Origin: an uncultured Clostridia bacterium
Lineage (GTDB): Bacteria; Bacillota; Clostridia; Christensenellales; Pumilibacteraceae
Assembly (NCBI GenBank): GCA_934247335.1
Contig: CAKQJJ010000082.1
Span: forward strand, 1 to 6,302
DNA: 6,302 nucleotides
Direction: 5' to 3'
Part shown: in pieces, positions 1 to 5,859 of the stretch
Numbering within the stretch: position 1 is the stretch's first letter
How the letters are laid out: each line of letters opens with the position of its first letter
Made by a program: the position numbers and the translations under genes
The notes under the pieces: model-generated
Told to the model about the DNA's origin: nothing
The model's input: the letters and a program-made list of their open reading frames with translations, nothing else
Databases searched by the model: none

Positions 1-2091
1 GTTTTCATAAGCGCGCGGCAGATATTCAAATATGGTTTTAAGCGATTTAAGCGCAAGCCCGTCGGTGTAGTCGGTTGCCATGACCGACGCGTACGCTTCG
101 AGGTCGTGGCTTACCGCGTCGATACCGGAAGCCGCCGTCAGTCCTTTGGGCGCGCTCATGTGGAAATCGGTGTCCACGATAGCCATTTTGGGAAGCAGTT
201 CGTAGTCGGCAAGCGGATACTTCACGCCGGTCTTCTCGTCGGTTATAACGGCGAAAGGCGTAACTTCGCTGCCCGTTCCCGCAGAGGTGGGAACTGCAAT
301 GAAATAGGCTTTTTCGCCCATTTTCGGGAAAGTATATATACGCTTTCTGATATCCATAAAGCGCATTGCCATGTCCATGAAGTCCACTTCGGGATGCTCG
401 TACATGACCCACATTATTTTGCCTGCGTCCATTGCCGAGCCGCCGCCGAGAGCTATTATGCAGTCGGGCTTGAAAGCGCGCATCTGCTCCGCTCCCGCCT
501 TTGCGCATGCAAGCGTGGGGTCGGGCGCGACGTCGGAAAATACGGCGTACTCTATTCCCATTTGTTCGAGCTTATCGGTTATCGGGCGGGCGAAACCGTT
601 GTTATACAAAAAGCTGTCGGTTACGATAAAGCACTTTTTCTTGTGCATTACGGTTTTCAGTTCGTCCAAAGCCACCGGCAGGCAGCCTTTCTTTATATAA
701 ACCTTTTCGGGAGCCCTGAACCACAGCATATTTTCTCTCCTTTCCGCAACCGTTTTGATATTGATAAGGTGTTTTACACCCACGTTTTCCGATACCGAAT
801 TGCCGCCCCAGCTTCCGCAACCCAGCGTAAGCGACGGAGTGAGTTTGAAGTTGTAAAGGTCGCCTATTCCGCCTTGCGACGACGGCGTGTTTACCAGTAT
901 ACGGCAGGTTTTCATCCGGGACGCAAACTCGTTTAGCTTGTCCTTTTCGGTGATTTCGTTCAAGTATATCGAAGAGGTGTGACCGTAACCGCCGTCGGCG
1001 ATAAGGCACTCGGCTTTACCGAACGCGTCCTCTATATCGTTTGCGCGGTACATGGCAAGCACGGGCGACAGTTTTTCGTGAGCAAACTCTTCGCTTGCCG
1101 CAACGCTTTCCACTTCGCCGATGAGAATTTTAGTTCCTTCCGGCACGGTGATTCCCGCAAGCGCGGCGATGGTAACCGGTTTTTGCCCCACTATTTTTGC
1201 GTTAAGGGCGCCGTTGATGAGAATTACTCGGCGCATTTTTCTCGTTTCGGACGGGCTTAAAAAGTAACATCCGCGGGCGGAGAATTCTTCTTTTACGGCG
1301 TCGTAAACCTTGTCCAGCACGATTACCGACTGCTCGGACGCGCATATCATGCCGTTATCGAAAGTTTTGCTGTGAATAATCGAGTTTACCGCAAGTCCTA
1401 TATCGGCGGTGTCGTCGATTATCGCGGGAGTATTGCCCGCTCCCACGCCGAGCGCCGGTTTGCCCGACGAATACGCGGCTTTCACCATTCCGGGTCCGCC
1501 GGTTGCCAGAATTATATCAGCTTCCTTCATCAGAAGGTTGGTCATATCCAGCCCGGGCACGTCTATCCAGCCGATAATGTCCTCCGGCGCGCCTGCTTTT
1601 ACTGCGGCTTCGAGAACCACTTTTGCGGCGGCTATGGTCGAGCGTTTCGCTCTCGGATGCGGGCTTATTATTATTCCGTTTCTCGTTTTAAGGCAAATAA
1701 GCGTTTTGAAAATAGCCGTGGACGTGGGGTTCGTGGTGGGAATGACCGCGGCGACAAGCCCGATAGGTTCGGCGATTTTTTTGATGCCGAACGCCTTGTC
1801 CTCTTCTATAACGCCGCATGTTTTCGTGTTTCTGTACGCGTTGTAGATATACTCGGCGGCATAGTGATTTTTAATCACTTTGTCCTCGACTACGCCCATG
1901 CCGGTTTCTTCGACGGCGAGCTTGGCAAGCGGAATGCGAGCCTTGTCGGCGGCGATTGCGGCTGCGAGAAAAATCTCGTCCACACGTTCCTGCGAATACG
2001 TGGCAAAAATCTTCTGGGCGGCGCGCACTCTTTCTATCGCGTTTTCCAGCGACTGCGTGTCGTTAACCTCCCGATAGGTTTTTTGTTCCAT
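1..2091 (-). CDS. adhE: Bifunctional acetaldehyde-CoA/alcohol dehydrogenase AdhE, 3' end beyond window
   Basis: Cytoplasmic fermentation enzyme that reduces acetyl-CoA to acetaldehyde and then to ethanol, oxidising two NADH. The frame is open from the ATG at 2091 to the window edge, giving 697 residues of a family that usually has about 860-890, so roughly 170-190 C-terminal residues lie outside. The aldehyde dehydrogenase half (about 1-440) has PTTNPTS from residue 118, SPHPRAK, GVGAGNTP and GMICASEQS with the presumed catalytic Cys250. A linker follows with NSVSENVG and ERRENMLWF. The iron-type alcohol dehydrogenase half (from about 460) has the NAD-binding GGGSAMD at 549-555 and PTSAGTGSE. 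GIDAVSH supplies two of the four expected metal ligands, D658 and H662; the other two histidines would lie past the edge. The start is supported by AAGGAG 10 bases upstream. It sits 29 bases after rex and is probably co-transcribed with it. It appears intact as far as it is visible. Confidence 0.97.
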   Translation of the reverse strand, partial: MEQKTYREVNDTQSLENAIERVRAAQKIFATYSQERVDEIFLAAAIAADKARIPLAKLAVEETGMGVVEDKVIKNHYAAEYIYNAYRNTKTCGVIEEDKAFGIKKIAEPIGLVAAVIPTTNPTSTAIFKTLICLKTRNGIIISPHPRAKRSTIAAAKVVLEAAVKAGAPEDIIGWIDVPGLDMTNLLMKEADIILATGGPGMVKAAYSSGKPALGVGAGNTPAIIDDTADIGLAVNSIIHSKTFDNGMICASEQSVIVLDKVYDAVKEEFSARGCYFLSPSETRKMRRVILINGALNAKIVGQKPVTIAALAGITVPEGTKILIGEVESVAASEEFAHEKLSPVLAMYRANDIEDAFGKAECLIADGGYGHTSSIYLNEITEKDKLNEFASRMKTCRILVNTPSSQGGIGDLYNFKLTPSLTLGCGSWGGNSVSENVGVKHLINIKTVAERRENMLWFRAPEKVYIKKGCLPVALDELKTVMHKKKCFIVTDSFLYNNGFARPITDKLEQMGIEYAVFSDVAPDPTLACAKAGAEQMRAFKPDCIIALGGGSAMDAGKIMWVMYEHPEVDFMDMAMRFMDIRKRIYTFPKMGEKAYFIAVPTSAGTGSEVTPFAVITDEKTGVKYPLADYELLPKMAIVDTDFHMSAPKGLTAASGIDAVSHDLEAYASVMATDYTDGLALKSLKTIFEYLPRAYEN

Positions 2092-2101
2092 ATATCTTAT
2101 T

Positions 2102-2107
2102 CTCCTT
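2102..2107 (-). promoter_or_regulatory. Ribosome binding site of adhE
   Basis: AAGGAG on the minus strand, 10 bases before the adhE ATG. It lies inside the 29-base gap after the rex stop. I see no promoter or terminator in that gap, which supports rex-adhE co-transcription. Confidence 0.8.
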
Positions 2108-2120
2108 TAAATATTGTCGA

Positions 2121-2738
2121 TTACAGGCAAGCGGTAAGCACGGCAAGTGAAGAAGCAAGGTTTTCGTCTTTTATCTTTACGCTCTCGGGCGCGGTGAGGC
2201 TTGCGGGCGCAAAGTTCCATATTCCCGCAACGCCCGCCTGAACGAGTGCGTCGCACACCGACTGAGCCTGACTTTCCGGCACGGTTATTATGCCTATTTT
2301 AACGTCGTGTTCTTTGCAGAACGCCGTCATGTCGCTCATCGGCAGTATATCTTTATTATCGGCAAATTTGCCGCATTTTTCCGCGTCTTTGTCGAAAGCC
2401 GCGCAAATATCTATTCCGAATTCGGGGAAACCGTCGTAGCACAGCAAAGCTTTTCCCAGCTTTCCGGCGCCCACTATCACGGCGTGCGTTATCTTTCCGC
2501 TTCCCAGAACCGATTCGATATGCGAAATAAGCTCGGAAACGAAATATCCTATTTTGGGTTTACCCGCTCCGCTGACGATAGCAAGATCCTTTCTCACCTG
2601 AACTTCGCCGAGTTTAAGCGCTTTTGCTATCGACGAAGAAGAAATCGTGGTCTTTTCGTCGGCGTGCAACGAACGTAAGTAGTGCAAATAGACCGGAAGT
2701 CTTTTCATTACCGCGTTTGGTATTTCTTTAGCGCACAT
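2121..2738 (-). CDS. rex: Redox-sensing transcriptional repressor Rex
   Basis: Dimeric repressor that senses the NADH/NAD+ ratio; in the family, NADH binding releases it from operators upstream of fermentation genes such as adhE. The 205-residue product matches the usual Rex length. The N-terminal winged helix (about 1-75) carries the recognition-helix sequence EVQVRKDL (45-52). The Rossmann domain has GAGKLG (90-95; glycines 90, 92, 95) and AAFD with D116 after the second strand. WNFAP (174-178) and a C-terminal helix follow, as in Rex. The wing reads SGAGKPKIGY where many Rex proteins have a sequence like FGxFGKRGVGY, so this may belong to a divergent clostridial subgroup. I chose the ATG at 2738 because AAGGAG lies 6 bases upstream; an in-frame ATG at 2789 adds 17 charged residues without a ribosome binding site. 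It is the first gene of a probable rex-adhE operon and may autoregulate. Confidence 0.95.
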   Translation of the reverse strand: MCAKEIPNAVMKRLPVYLHYLRSLHADEKTTISSSSIAKALKLGEVQVRKDLAIVSGAGKPKIGYFVSELISHIESVLGSGKITHAVIVGAGKLGKALLCYDGFPEFGIDICAAFDKDAEKCGKFADNKDILPMSDMTAFCKEHDVKIGIITVPESQAQSVCDALVQAGVAGIWNFAPASLTAPESVKIKDENLASSLAVLTACL

Positions 2739-2744
2739 ATCGTA

Positions 2745-2750
2745 CTCCTT
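2745..2750 (-). promoter_or_regulatory. Ribosome binding site that fixes the rex start
   Basis: AAGGAG on the minus strand with a 6-base spacer to the ATG at 2736-2738. The upstream in-frame ATGs at 2789 and 2780 have no comparable purine-rich site, so translation most likely begins at MCAKEIP. Confidence 0.85.
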
Positions 2751-2760
2751 TTTTCTTTCG

Positions 2761-2788
2761 TGCGGCTTATTTTTGGGCATAATCCGCA
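2761..2788 (-). promoter_or_regulatory. Imperfect hairpin in the rex 5' leader
   Basis: The arms TGCGGCTTAT (2761-2770) and ATAATCCGCA (2779-2788), as read on the plus strand, pair over 10 positions with one mismatch around an 8-base loop. The structure falls between the predicted transcription start (near 2806) and the rex ribosome binding site. No U-tract follows it, so it is not a terminator. A role in mRNA stability or as a protein-binding site is possible but unproven. Confidence 0.4.
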
Positions 2789-2812
2789 TTTAAGCTTTAT
2801 TTTATCGATATA

Positions 2813-2841
2813 ATTGTATCATTTTATCATTTGAAAAGCAA
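2813..2841 (-). promoter_or_regulatory. Predicted sigma-A promoter of rex-adhE
   Basis: Minus-strand -35 TTGCTT (2836-2841) and -10 TACAAT (2813-2818) are separated by 17 bases. A TG one base before the -10 gives an extended -10 element, which compensates for the weak -35 (3 of 6 matches). Transcription would start near 2806, leaving a leader of about 70 bases. The spacer consists almost wholly of two tandem AAATGATA copies. Confidence 0.6.
2817..2832 (-). repeat. Tandem 8-bp direct repeat in the promoter spacer
   Basis: TATCATTT (2817-2824) is followed directly by an identical TATCATTT (2825-2832) on the plus strand, which is AAATGATA twice in the direction of transcription. It fills the gap between -35 and -10. 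The TGATA core recurs in the palindrome at 2863-2878. In AT-rich DNA this could be chance. Confidence 0.5.
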
Positions 2842-2862
2842 ATACTTATTTCGCATACGGTT

Positions 2863-2878
2863 ATATCAAATTTGATAT
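2863..2878. promoter_or_regulatory. Perfect 16-bp palindrome upstream of the rex promoter, candidate operator
   Basis: ATATCAAATTTGATAT is a perfect inverted repeat centred about 64 bases before the predicted start of transcription. It is flanked by a wider pair, CGCATA (2852-2857) and TATGCG (2876-2881). It does not fit the known Rex box pattern TTGTNAA-N4-TTNACAA, since the CAA/TTG halves face inward. It looks like a binding site for a dimeric regulator, but which one is unknown. Confidence 0.45.
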
Positions 2879-2893
2879 GCGATTTTACGACAT

Positions 2894-2933
2894 AAAAAAG
2901 CGGAAAAACCTTTTAATTCAGCCTTTCCGCTTT
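2894..2933 (-). terminator. Rho-independent terminator ending the surface-protein operon
   Basis: The arms AAAGCGGAAA (2897-2906) and TTTCCGCTTT (2924-2933) form a perfect 10-bp stem with a 17-base loop. Read on the minus strand the stem ends in a run of six T (2894-2899). It lies 15 bases after the stop of the gene at 2949-4394 and insulates that unit from rex. The other strand also has a T-rich tail, but no plus-strand gene needs it. Confidence 0.85.
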
Positions 2934-2948
2934 CTTTTGTTTTAATAA

Positions 2949-4394
2949 TCAGATTTTAAGGCGCGGCAGCTCTCCCGCCGTCAAATCCCAGTAAAAGCCG
3001 AACAAATTCAGCTTATCCTGTAAAAGATTGGGCGAAACCCAAAATTCCTCGCTTAAAATCTCGCAACCGCACGCATTTCCGTAAGTAGTTGCCGAAACGT
3101 AACAGTTATCCATGCTTCCCGTGCCGCCGGTGATAAATTCGTCGGTTATAACGGATTTAATATCCTTATTATAAGTAGCGCAATTCATTACGTTCGCGCT
3201 TTTTGCGGAAGCGATCAGACCGGCAAATTCGGAATCTTCATCGTTTGCAAATCCCGAACTTTTTTCGATAAACGTGCCGTCGTTATAGGCAAAACACGAA
3301 CTTATCGTGCTACTTTTTGCCGAGCCGACCAAGCCGCCCGCTCTTCTTTCTACCGAATCTTTGTTTCCTTCCATGTAGCTGCCGGTTTCGATATAATTGC
3401 TCTTAGCATAGCTTTGAGTCAGCATACCGCTTTGCATTTCACCCGCGATACCGCCGACGTACAGATTTCCGCTGCTGTAAACGTAGAAGCCGTTACTCTC
3501 CGAGAAGCAATACTTTATATTTGCATTGTCCGCCGTTTCTCCGGCAATTCCGCCGACGTACGCGCTTGACGTGGAATACATTAAAGTCACGTTTTTTTGA
3601 TACCATTTGGCGTTTGCGGTGAGAGTGCAACCCTTGGCGAAAGAATTTTCGATTGTGCCTTTGGAAATTCCCGCGATTGCTCCCACGTACGGTTCGCCGT
3701 AAATGCTAGTGGCGTTTGCCGTGATTTTGCAATCGACCGCCGAGCATCCCGATATTTTGTTTCCGCCGCCCGCAATTCCGCCGGCAAACATATCGGCGTA
3801 GATATCCCGACTGTCATAGCCGGTTATTTCGATTTCCAATCCTTGCACCGAGCAGTCGGTTATTTCGCAGTCGAAATACTCTTTCTTTTCCCAATAACCG
3901 CCGTAAATGCCGCCGATATAGCTTCTTGCGACCGTACGCCCAAGCCCCGTTCCGTACAAACCCTGACCGCAGGACACCTTTGAATTTTTGACGTGAACGT
4001 TTTCTATTTTGTCGCACTTTGCCACGCAAACTACCGCGGCGCCCATTCCGTCCGAGCCTTTAACGACGATATTTTCGAGATTGAGGTTTTTAATCGTCTC
4101 GGTTTCCGCCGAAAACAAGGAAGCGGATTTATTGTATCCGTTGGCTGTGACGACGCAGTTTTTAATAGTAAAGCCCTGTCCGTCAAACGAGGTGCAACTA
4201 ATAGAAGAAATGGTTTCGTAGTTGCCGTCAATATCGTTTAACAGTTTTACGTTATCTTTTGCCGTTTTCAGCTGCTCGAACGTGGATACTTCGGTAAACT
4301 TTTCGTCTTGCTTTACTTCAAAAAAGTACCACATGCCCACGGGTATGGCAAGTATGCAAACCACTATACAAATGGCTATCAACGCTTTTTTCAT
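2949..4394 (-). CDS. GLUG-like repeat surface protein with N-terminal signal anchor
   Basis: A 481-residue exported protein of unknown function, probably a right-handed beta-helix displayed outside the membrane. Residues 1-26 form a signal peptide or membrane anchor (MKKALIAICIVVCILAI) without a clear cleavage site or lipobox. Residues 35-80 have the typical opening of these repeat proteins: an STFEQL helix, LLNDID and FDGQGFTIKN. Seven GLUG-like units of the xGGIxG type follow at about 158, 203, 236, 279, 312, 351 and 390, spaced 33-45 residues apart and often followed by a turn ending in Cys (ISGC, IKYC, ISSC, VMNC). The end, LSEEFW then WDLTAGELPRLKI, resembles the usual close of GLUG proteins. 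No catalytic, sortase or dockerin motif was seen. GGAGGAG lies 9 bases before the start. It is the last gene of its unit, 24 bases after a paralogue and followed by a terminator. GLUG repeats are linked to surface and adhesion-type proteins, but the ligand here is unknown. Confidence 0.85.
   Translation of the reverse strand: MKKALIAICIVVCILAIPVGMWYFFEVKQDEKFTEVSTFEQLKTAKDNVKLLNDIDGNYETISSISCTSFDGQGFTIKNCVVTANGYNKSASLFSAETETIKNLNLENIVVKGSDGMGAAVVCVAKCDKIENVHVKNSKVSCGQGLYGTGLGRTVARSYIGGIYGGYWEKKEYFDCEITDCSVQGLEIEITGYDSRDIYADMFAGGIAGGGNKISGCSAVDCKITANATSIYGEPYVGAIAGISKGTIENSFAKGCTLTANAKWYQKNVTLMYSTSSAYVGGIAGETADNANIKYCFSESNGFYVYSSGNLYVGGIAGEMQSGMLTQSYAKSNYIETGSYMEGNKDSVERRAGGLVGSAKSSTISSCFAYNDGTFIEKSSGFANDEDSEFAGLIASAKSANVMNCATYNKDIKSVITDEFITGGTGSMDNCYVSATTYGNACGCEILSEEFWVSPNLLQDKLNLFGFYWDLTAGELPRLKI
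3201..3923 (-). repeat. Array of seven GLUG-like repeats in the anchored surface protein
   Basis: These codons encode residues 158-398. The cores are YIGGIYG, FAGGIAG, YVGAIAG, YVGGIAG, YVGGIAG, AGGLVG and a decayed FAGLIAS. The similarity is also visible in the DNA, where the plus strand repeats variants of CCGGCAATTCCGCCGACGTA. The intervening loops differ in length and sequence, so this is a diverged repeat and not a recent expansion. Confidence 0.75.
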
Positions 4395-4403
4395 GTTTTT
4401 ACG

Positions 4404-4410
4404 CTCCTCC
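4404..4410 (-). promoter_or_regulatory. Ribosome binding site of the gene at 2949-4394
   Basis: GGAGGAG on the minus strand, 9 bases before the ATG, within the 24-base gap after the lipoprotein stop. It is the most complete Shine-Dalgarno match in the window, so the downstream paralogue is likely translated on its own. Confidence 0.8.
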
Positions 4411-4418
4411 GTTTAACT

Positions 4419-5822
4419 TTACCTCAAATTCAGAACACCGTTTTCCATATACCACTTCGAGCCGAGAGATAAAACGTTTATTATATCGTTCCATTGCTCG
4501 GACGACAGAACGGGCAACGAATTGGCGTCGGGAACAGTCTCGTTCTGACAAGCAACGTAGCAGTTGAAAAGGCTGTCTTTCGCTTTATCCGTAAAAACGT
4601 CGCGGTTTTTGCCGTTTATCGTATTGTTGTAAACGGCGCAATCGGTTACCGTTGCGGTGGTTTTTGCGACGAATCCCGCCGAAAACATCGACGACGCACC
4701 TGCGGTATTATTTGTTTCGGCAATGGTATTACGCAAGGACACGGACCTGGAAATCGTGGCGGTAGCCGAGCCGCACAATCCGCCTATTCTTGCAAACTGC
4801 TTTGTCGAAGTCGATTCGCTTTTGCAGCTTATGTCATTATACTCGCTAAGGCAATCGGACACGTTTCCCGCGCTTTTTCCGATGATGCCGCCGACGCGAT
4901 ATCCTCCCTCGTCCGTAAAAAGCGTCTGGTTTCGGCTTTTTCTGGATAAGGTTATTACGTTATTGCCTCCTACGCAATTTTCGACGACGTTTTTCTCTGC
5001 CGCGAGCCCGATAACTCCGCCCGCGCAGGAATCGTATCTCGAAGCGGTGTATTCGGGATATACTTTAAGCTCGATCACGTTATTCTTTGAAACGCAGCCG
5101 CTCGTCTTGCCCGCCCCCTGATTCAGACAGCCGATAATTCCGCCGCAATTCAGAGTGTCCGCGTCGGCGTATATCTTCGAGTTTTCCGCTACGTTATCGG
5201 TCACTTTTTCCGATTGGTTACTGAATACTTCGCCGGCGATACCGCCCACGTTAAGCTTGCTGTAAATACGAGTGCATTTCAGCTCGCAGTTTTCCACTCT
5301 CGAATTGCTGATTTTGCCGCCGACATACCCTGCGATAACGCCGCAATTAACGCTGTTTGCACTGCTGCTATTGTCCACGGACGCCGTGAAAAATCCCTTG
5401 GAACCGGTTATCGTAACGCAGTCAACCGTTTTGGCTTCTCCTGCGATTATGCCGCCGTTATACGTTCCCTGACTGTCGTCCGAAAAAGTAACGTTAACCT
5501 GAATATTGTCGAAAACCACGTTTTCAAGAGTATTTACGCTTGTAAAGAACCCGCTTGATTGGTTTTCAGTGGTTTCGATTATGTAGCCGTTTTTGATGGT
5601 GTAGCCGTTGCCGTTAAAGTTCTTTACCGCAAGCGGGTACCATTCTCCGCCGTTGAGATCAAGATCGCAAGTAAGCTCGTAAGATTTATTGCTTGCCATC
5701 GCGTATAAGTCGTCGAGCGATGAAATTTTTACGTAACCGCCGGACAGACCGTCGCATCCGGACAACAAAATTCCGCACGCGATTACGGCGCTCAGTACTA
5801 CCGAATATATCTTTCTTTTCAT
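4419..5822 (-). CDS. GLUG-like repeat lipoprotein
   Basis: A 467-residue predicted lipoprotein of unknown function. The signal peptide MKRKIYSVVLSAVIACGILL leads to a lipobox, LSGC, with Cys23 as the lipidated residue, so the protein should be held on the outer face of the membrane. An SSLDDL helix, a CDLDLNGGEW segment and FNGNGYTIKNG follow (about 34-78), the usual opening of GLUG beta-helix proteins. About eight xGGIxG units occur at 121, 159, 191, 225, 266, 309, 345 and 381. The end (SLFNCYV, LSSEQW, WYMENGVLNL) aligns with the end of the downstream gene, which supports paralogy by tandem duplication. The start is the ATG at 5822, with GGAG 6 bases upstream; an in-frame GTG four codons earlier overlaps that site and is unlikely. 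Gaps to its neighbours are 37 and 24 bases, suggesting one operon. No enzyme motif was seen. Confidence 0.87.
   Translation of the reverse strand: MKRKIYSVVLSAVIACGILLSGCDGLSGGYVKISSLDDLYAMASNKSYELTCDLDLNGGEWYPLAVKNFNGNGYTIKNGYIIETTENQSSGFFTSVNTLENVVFDNIQVNVTFSDDSQGTYNGGIIAGEAKTVDCVTITGSKGFFTASVDNSSSANSVNCGVIAGYVGGKISNSRVENCELKCTRIYSKLNVGGIAGEVFSNQSEKVTDNVAENSKIYADADTLNCGGIIGCLNQGAGKTSGCVSKNNVIELKVYPEYTASRYDSCAGGVIGLAAEKNVVENCVGGNNVITLSRKSRNQTLFTDEGGYRVGGIIGKSAGNVSDCLSEYNDISCKSESTSTKQFARIGGLCGSATATISRSVSLRNTIAETNNTAGASSMFSAGFVAKTTATVTDCAVYNNTINGKNRDVFTDKAKDSLFNCYVACQNETVPDANSLPVLSSEQWNDIINVLSLGSKWYMENGVLNLR
4656..5462 (-). repeat. Array of about eight GLUG-like repeats in the lipoprotein
   Basis: These codons encode residues 121-389. 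The cores are NGGIIAG, CGVIAG, VGGIAG, CGGIIG, AGGVIG, VGGIIG, IGGLCG and a decayed AGFVAK, spaced 32-43 residues apart. As in the neighbouring paralogue, the last unit has lost its final glycine. Loops between units are rich in Asn, Ser and Thr. Confidence 0.75.
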
Positions 5823-5828
5823 ATAAAT

Positions 5829-5832
5829 CTCC
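5829..5832 (-). promoter_or_regulatory. Ribosome binding site that fixes the lipoprotein start
   Basis: GGAG on the minus strand, 6 bases before the ATG at 5820-5822. It lies inside the four extra codons (GTG-GAG-ATT-TAT) that a longer GTG start would add, so the ATG at 5822 is preferred. Confidence 0.75.
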
Positions 5833-5859
5833 ACACCGTTTATATTTTTTCGTTACGTA

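Noticed and set aside
106..936. Long plus-strand open frame of 276 codons opposite adhE
   Set aside because: It lies fully antisense to a well-matched adhE reading frame, has an Arg/His/Phe-rich translation without domains, and arises from the codon pattern of the real gene.
1372..2241. Long plus-strand open frame of 289 codons opposite adhE and the end of rex
   Set aside because: It spans the boundary of two well-supported minus-strand genes and its translation has no recognisable motif; it is a shadow frame.
2121..2789. Longer rex starting at the ATG at 2789
   Set aside because: The additional 17 residues are unlike Rex proteins, no ribosome binding site precedes that ATG, and the ATG at 2738 has AAGGAG at ideal spacing.
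2803..2810. Palindrome TATCGATA near the predicted transcription start
   Set aside because: An 8-bp palindrome in AT-rich DNA is expected by chance too often to claim as a site on its own.
3201..3923. CRISPR-like or mobile repeat array suggested by recurring CCGCCGACGTA-type blocks
   Set aside because: Spacing and sequence vary, the repeats are in frame and encode the xGGIxG protein motif, so they are coding repeats.
4419..5834. Lipoprotein starting at the GTG at 5834
   Set aside because: The extra codons contain the GGAG ribosome binding site of the ATG at 5822, and a start at the ATG gives a standard lipoprotein signal peptide.
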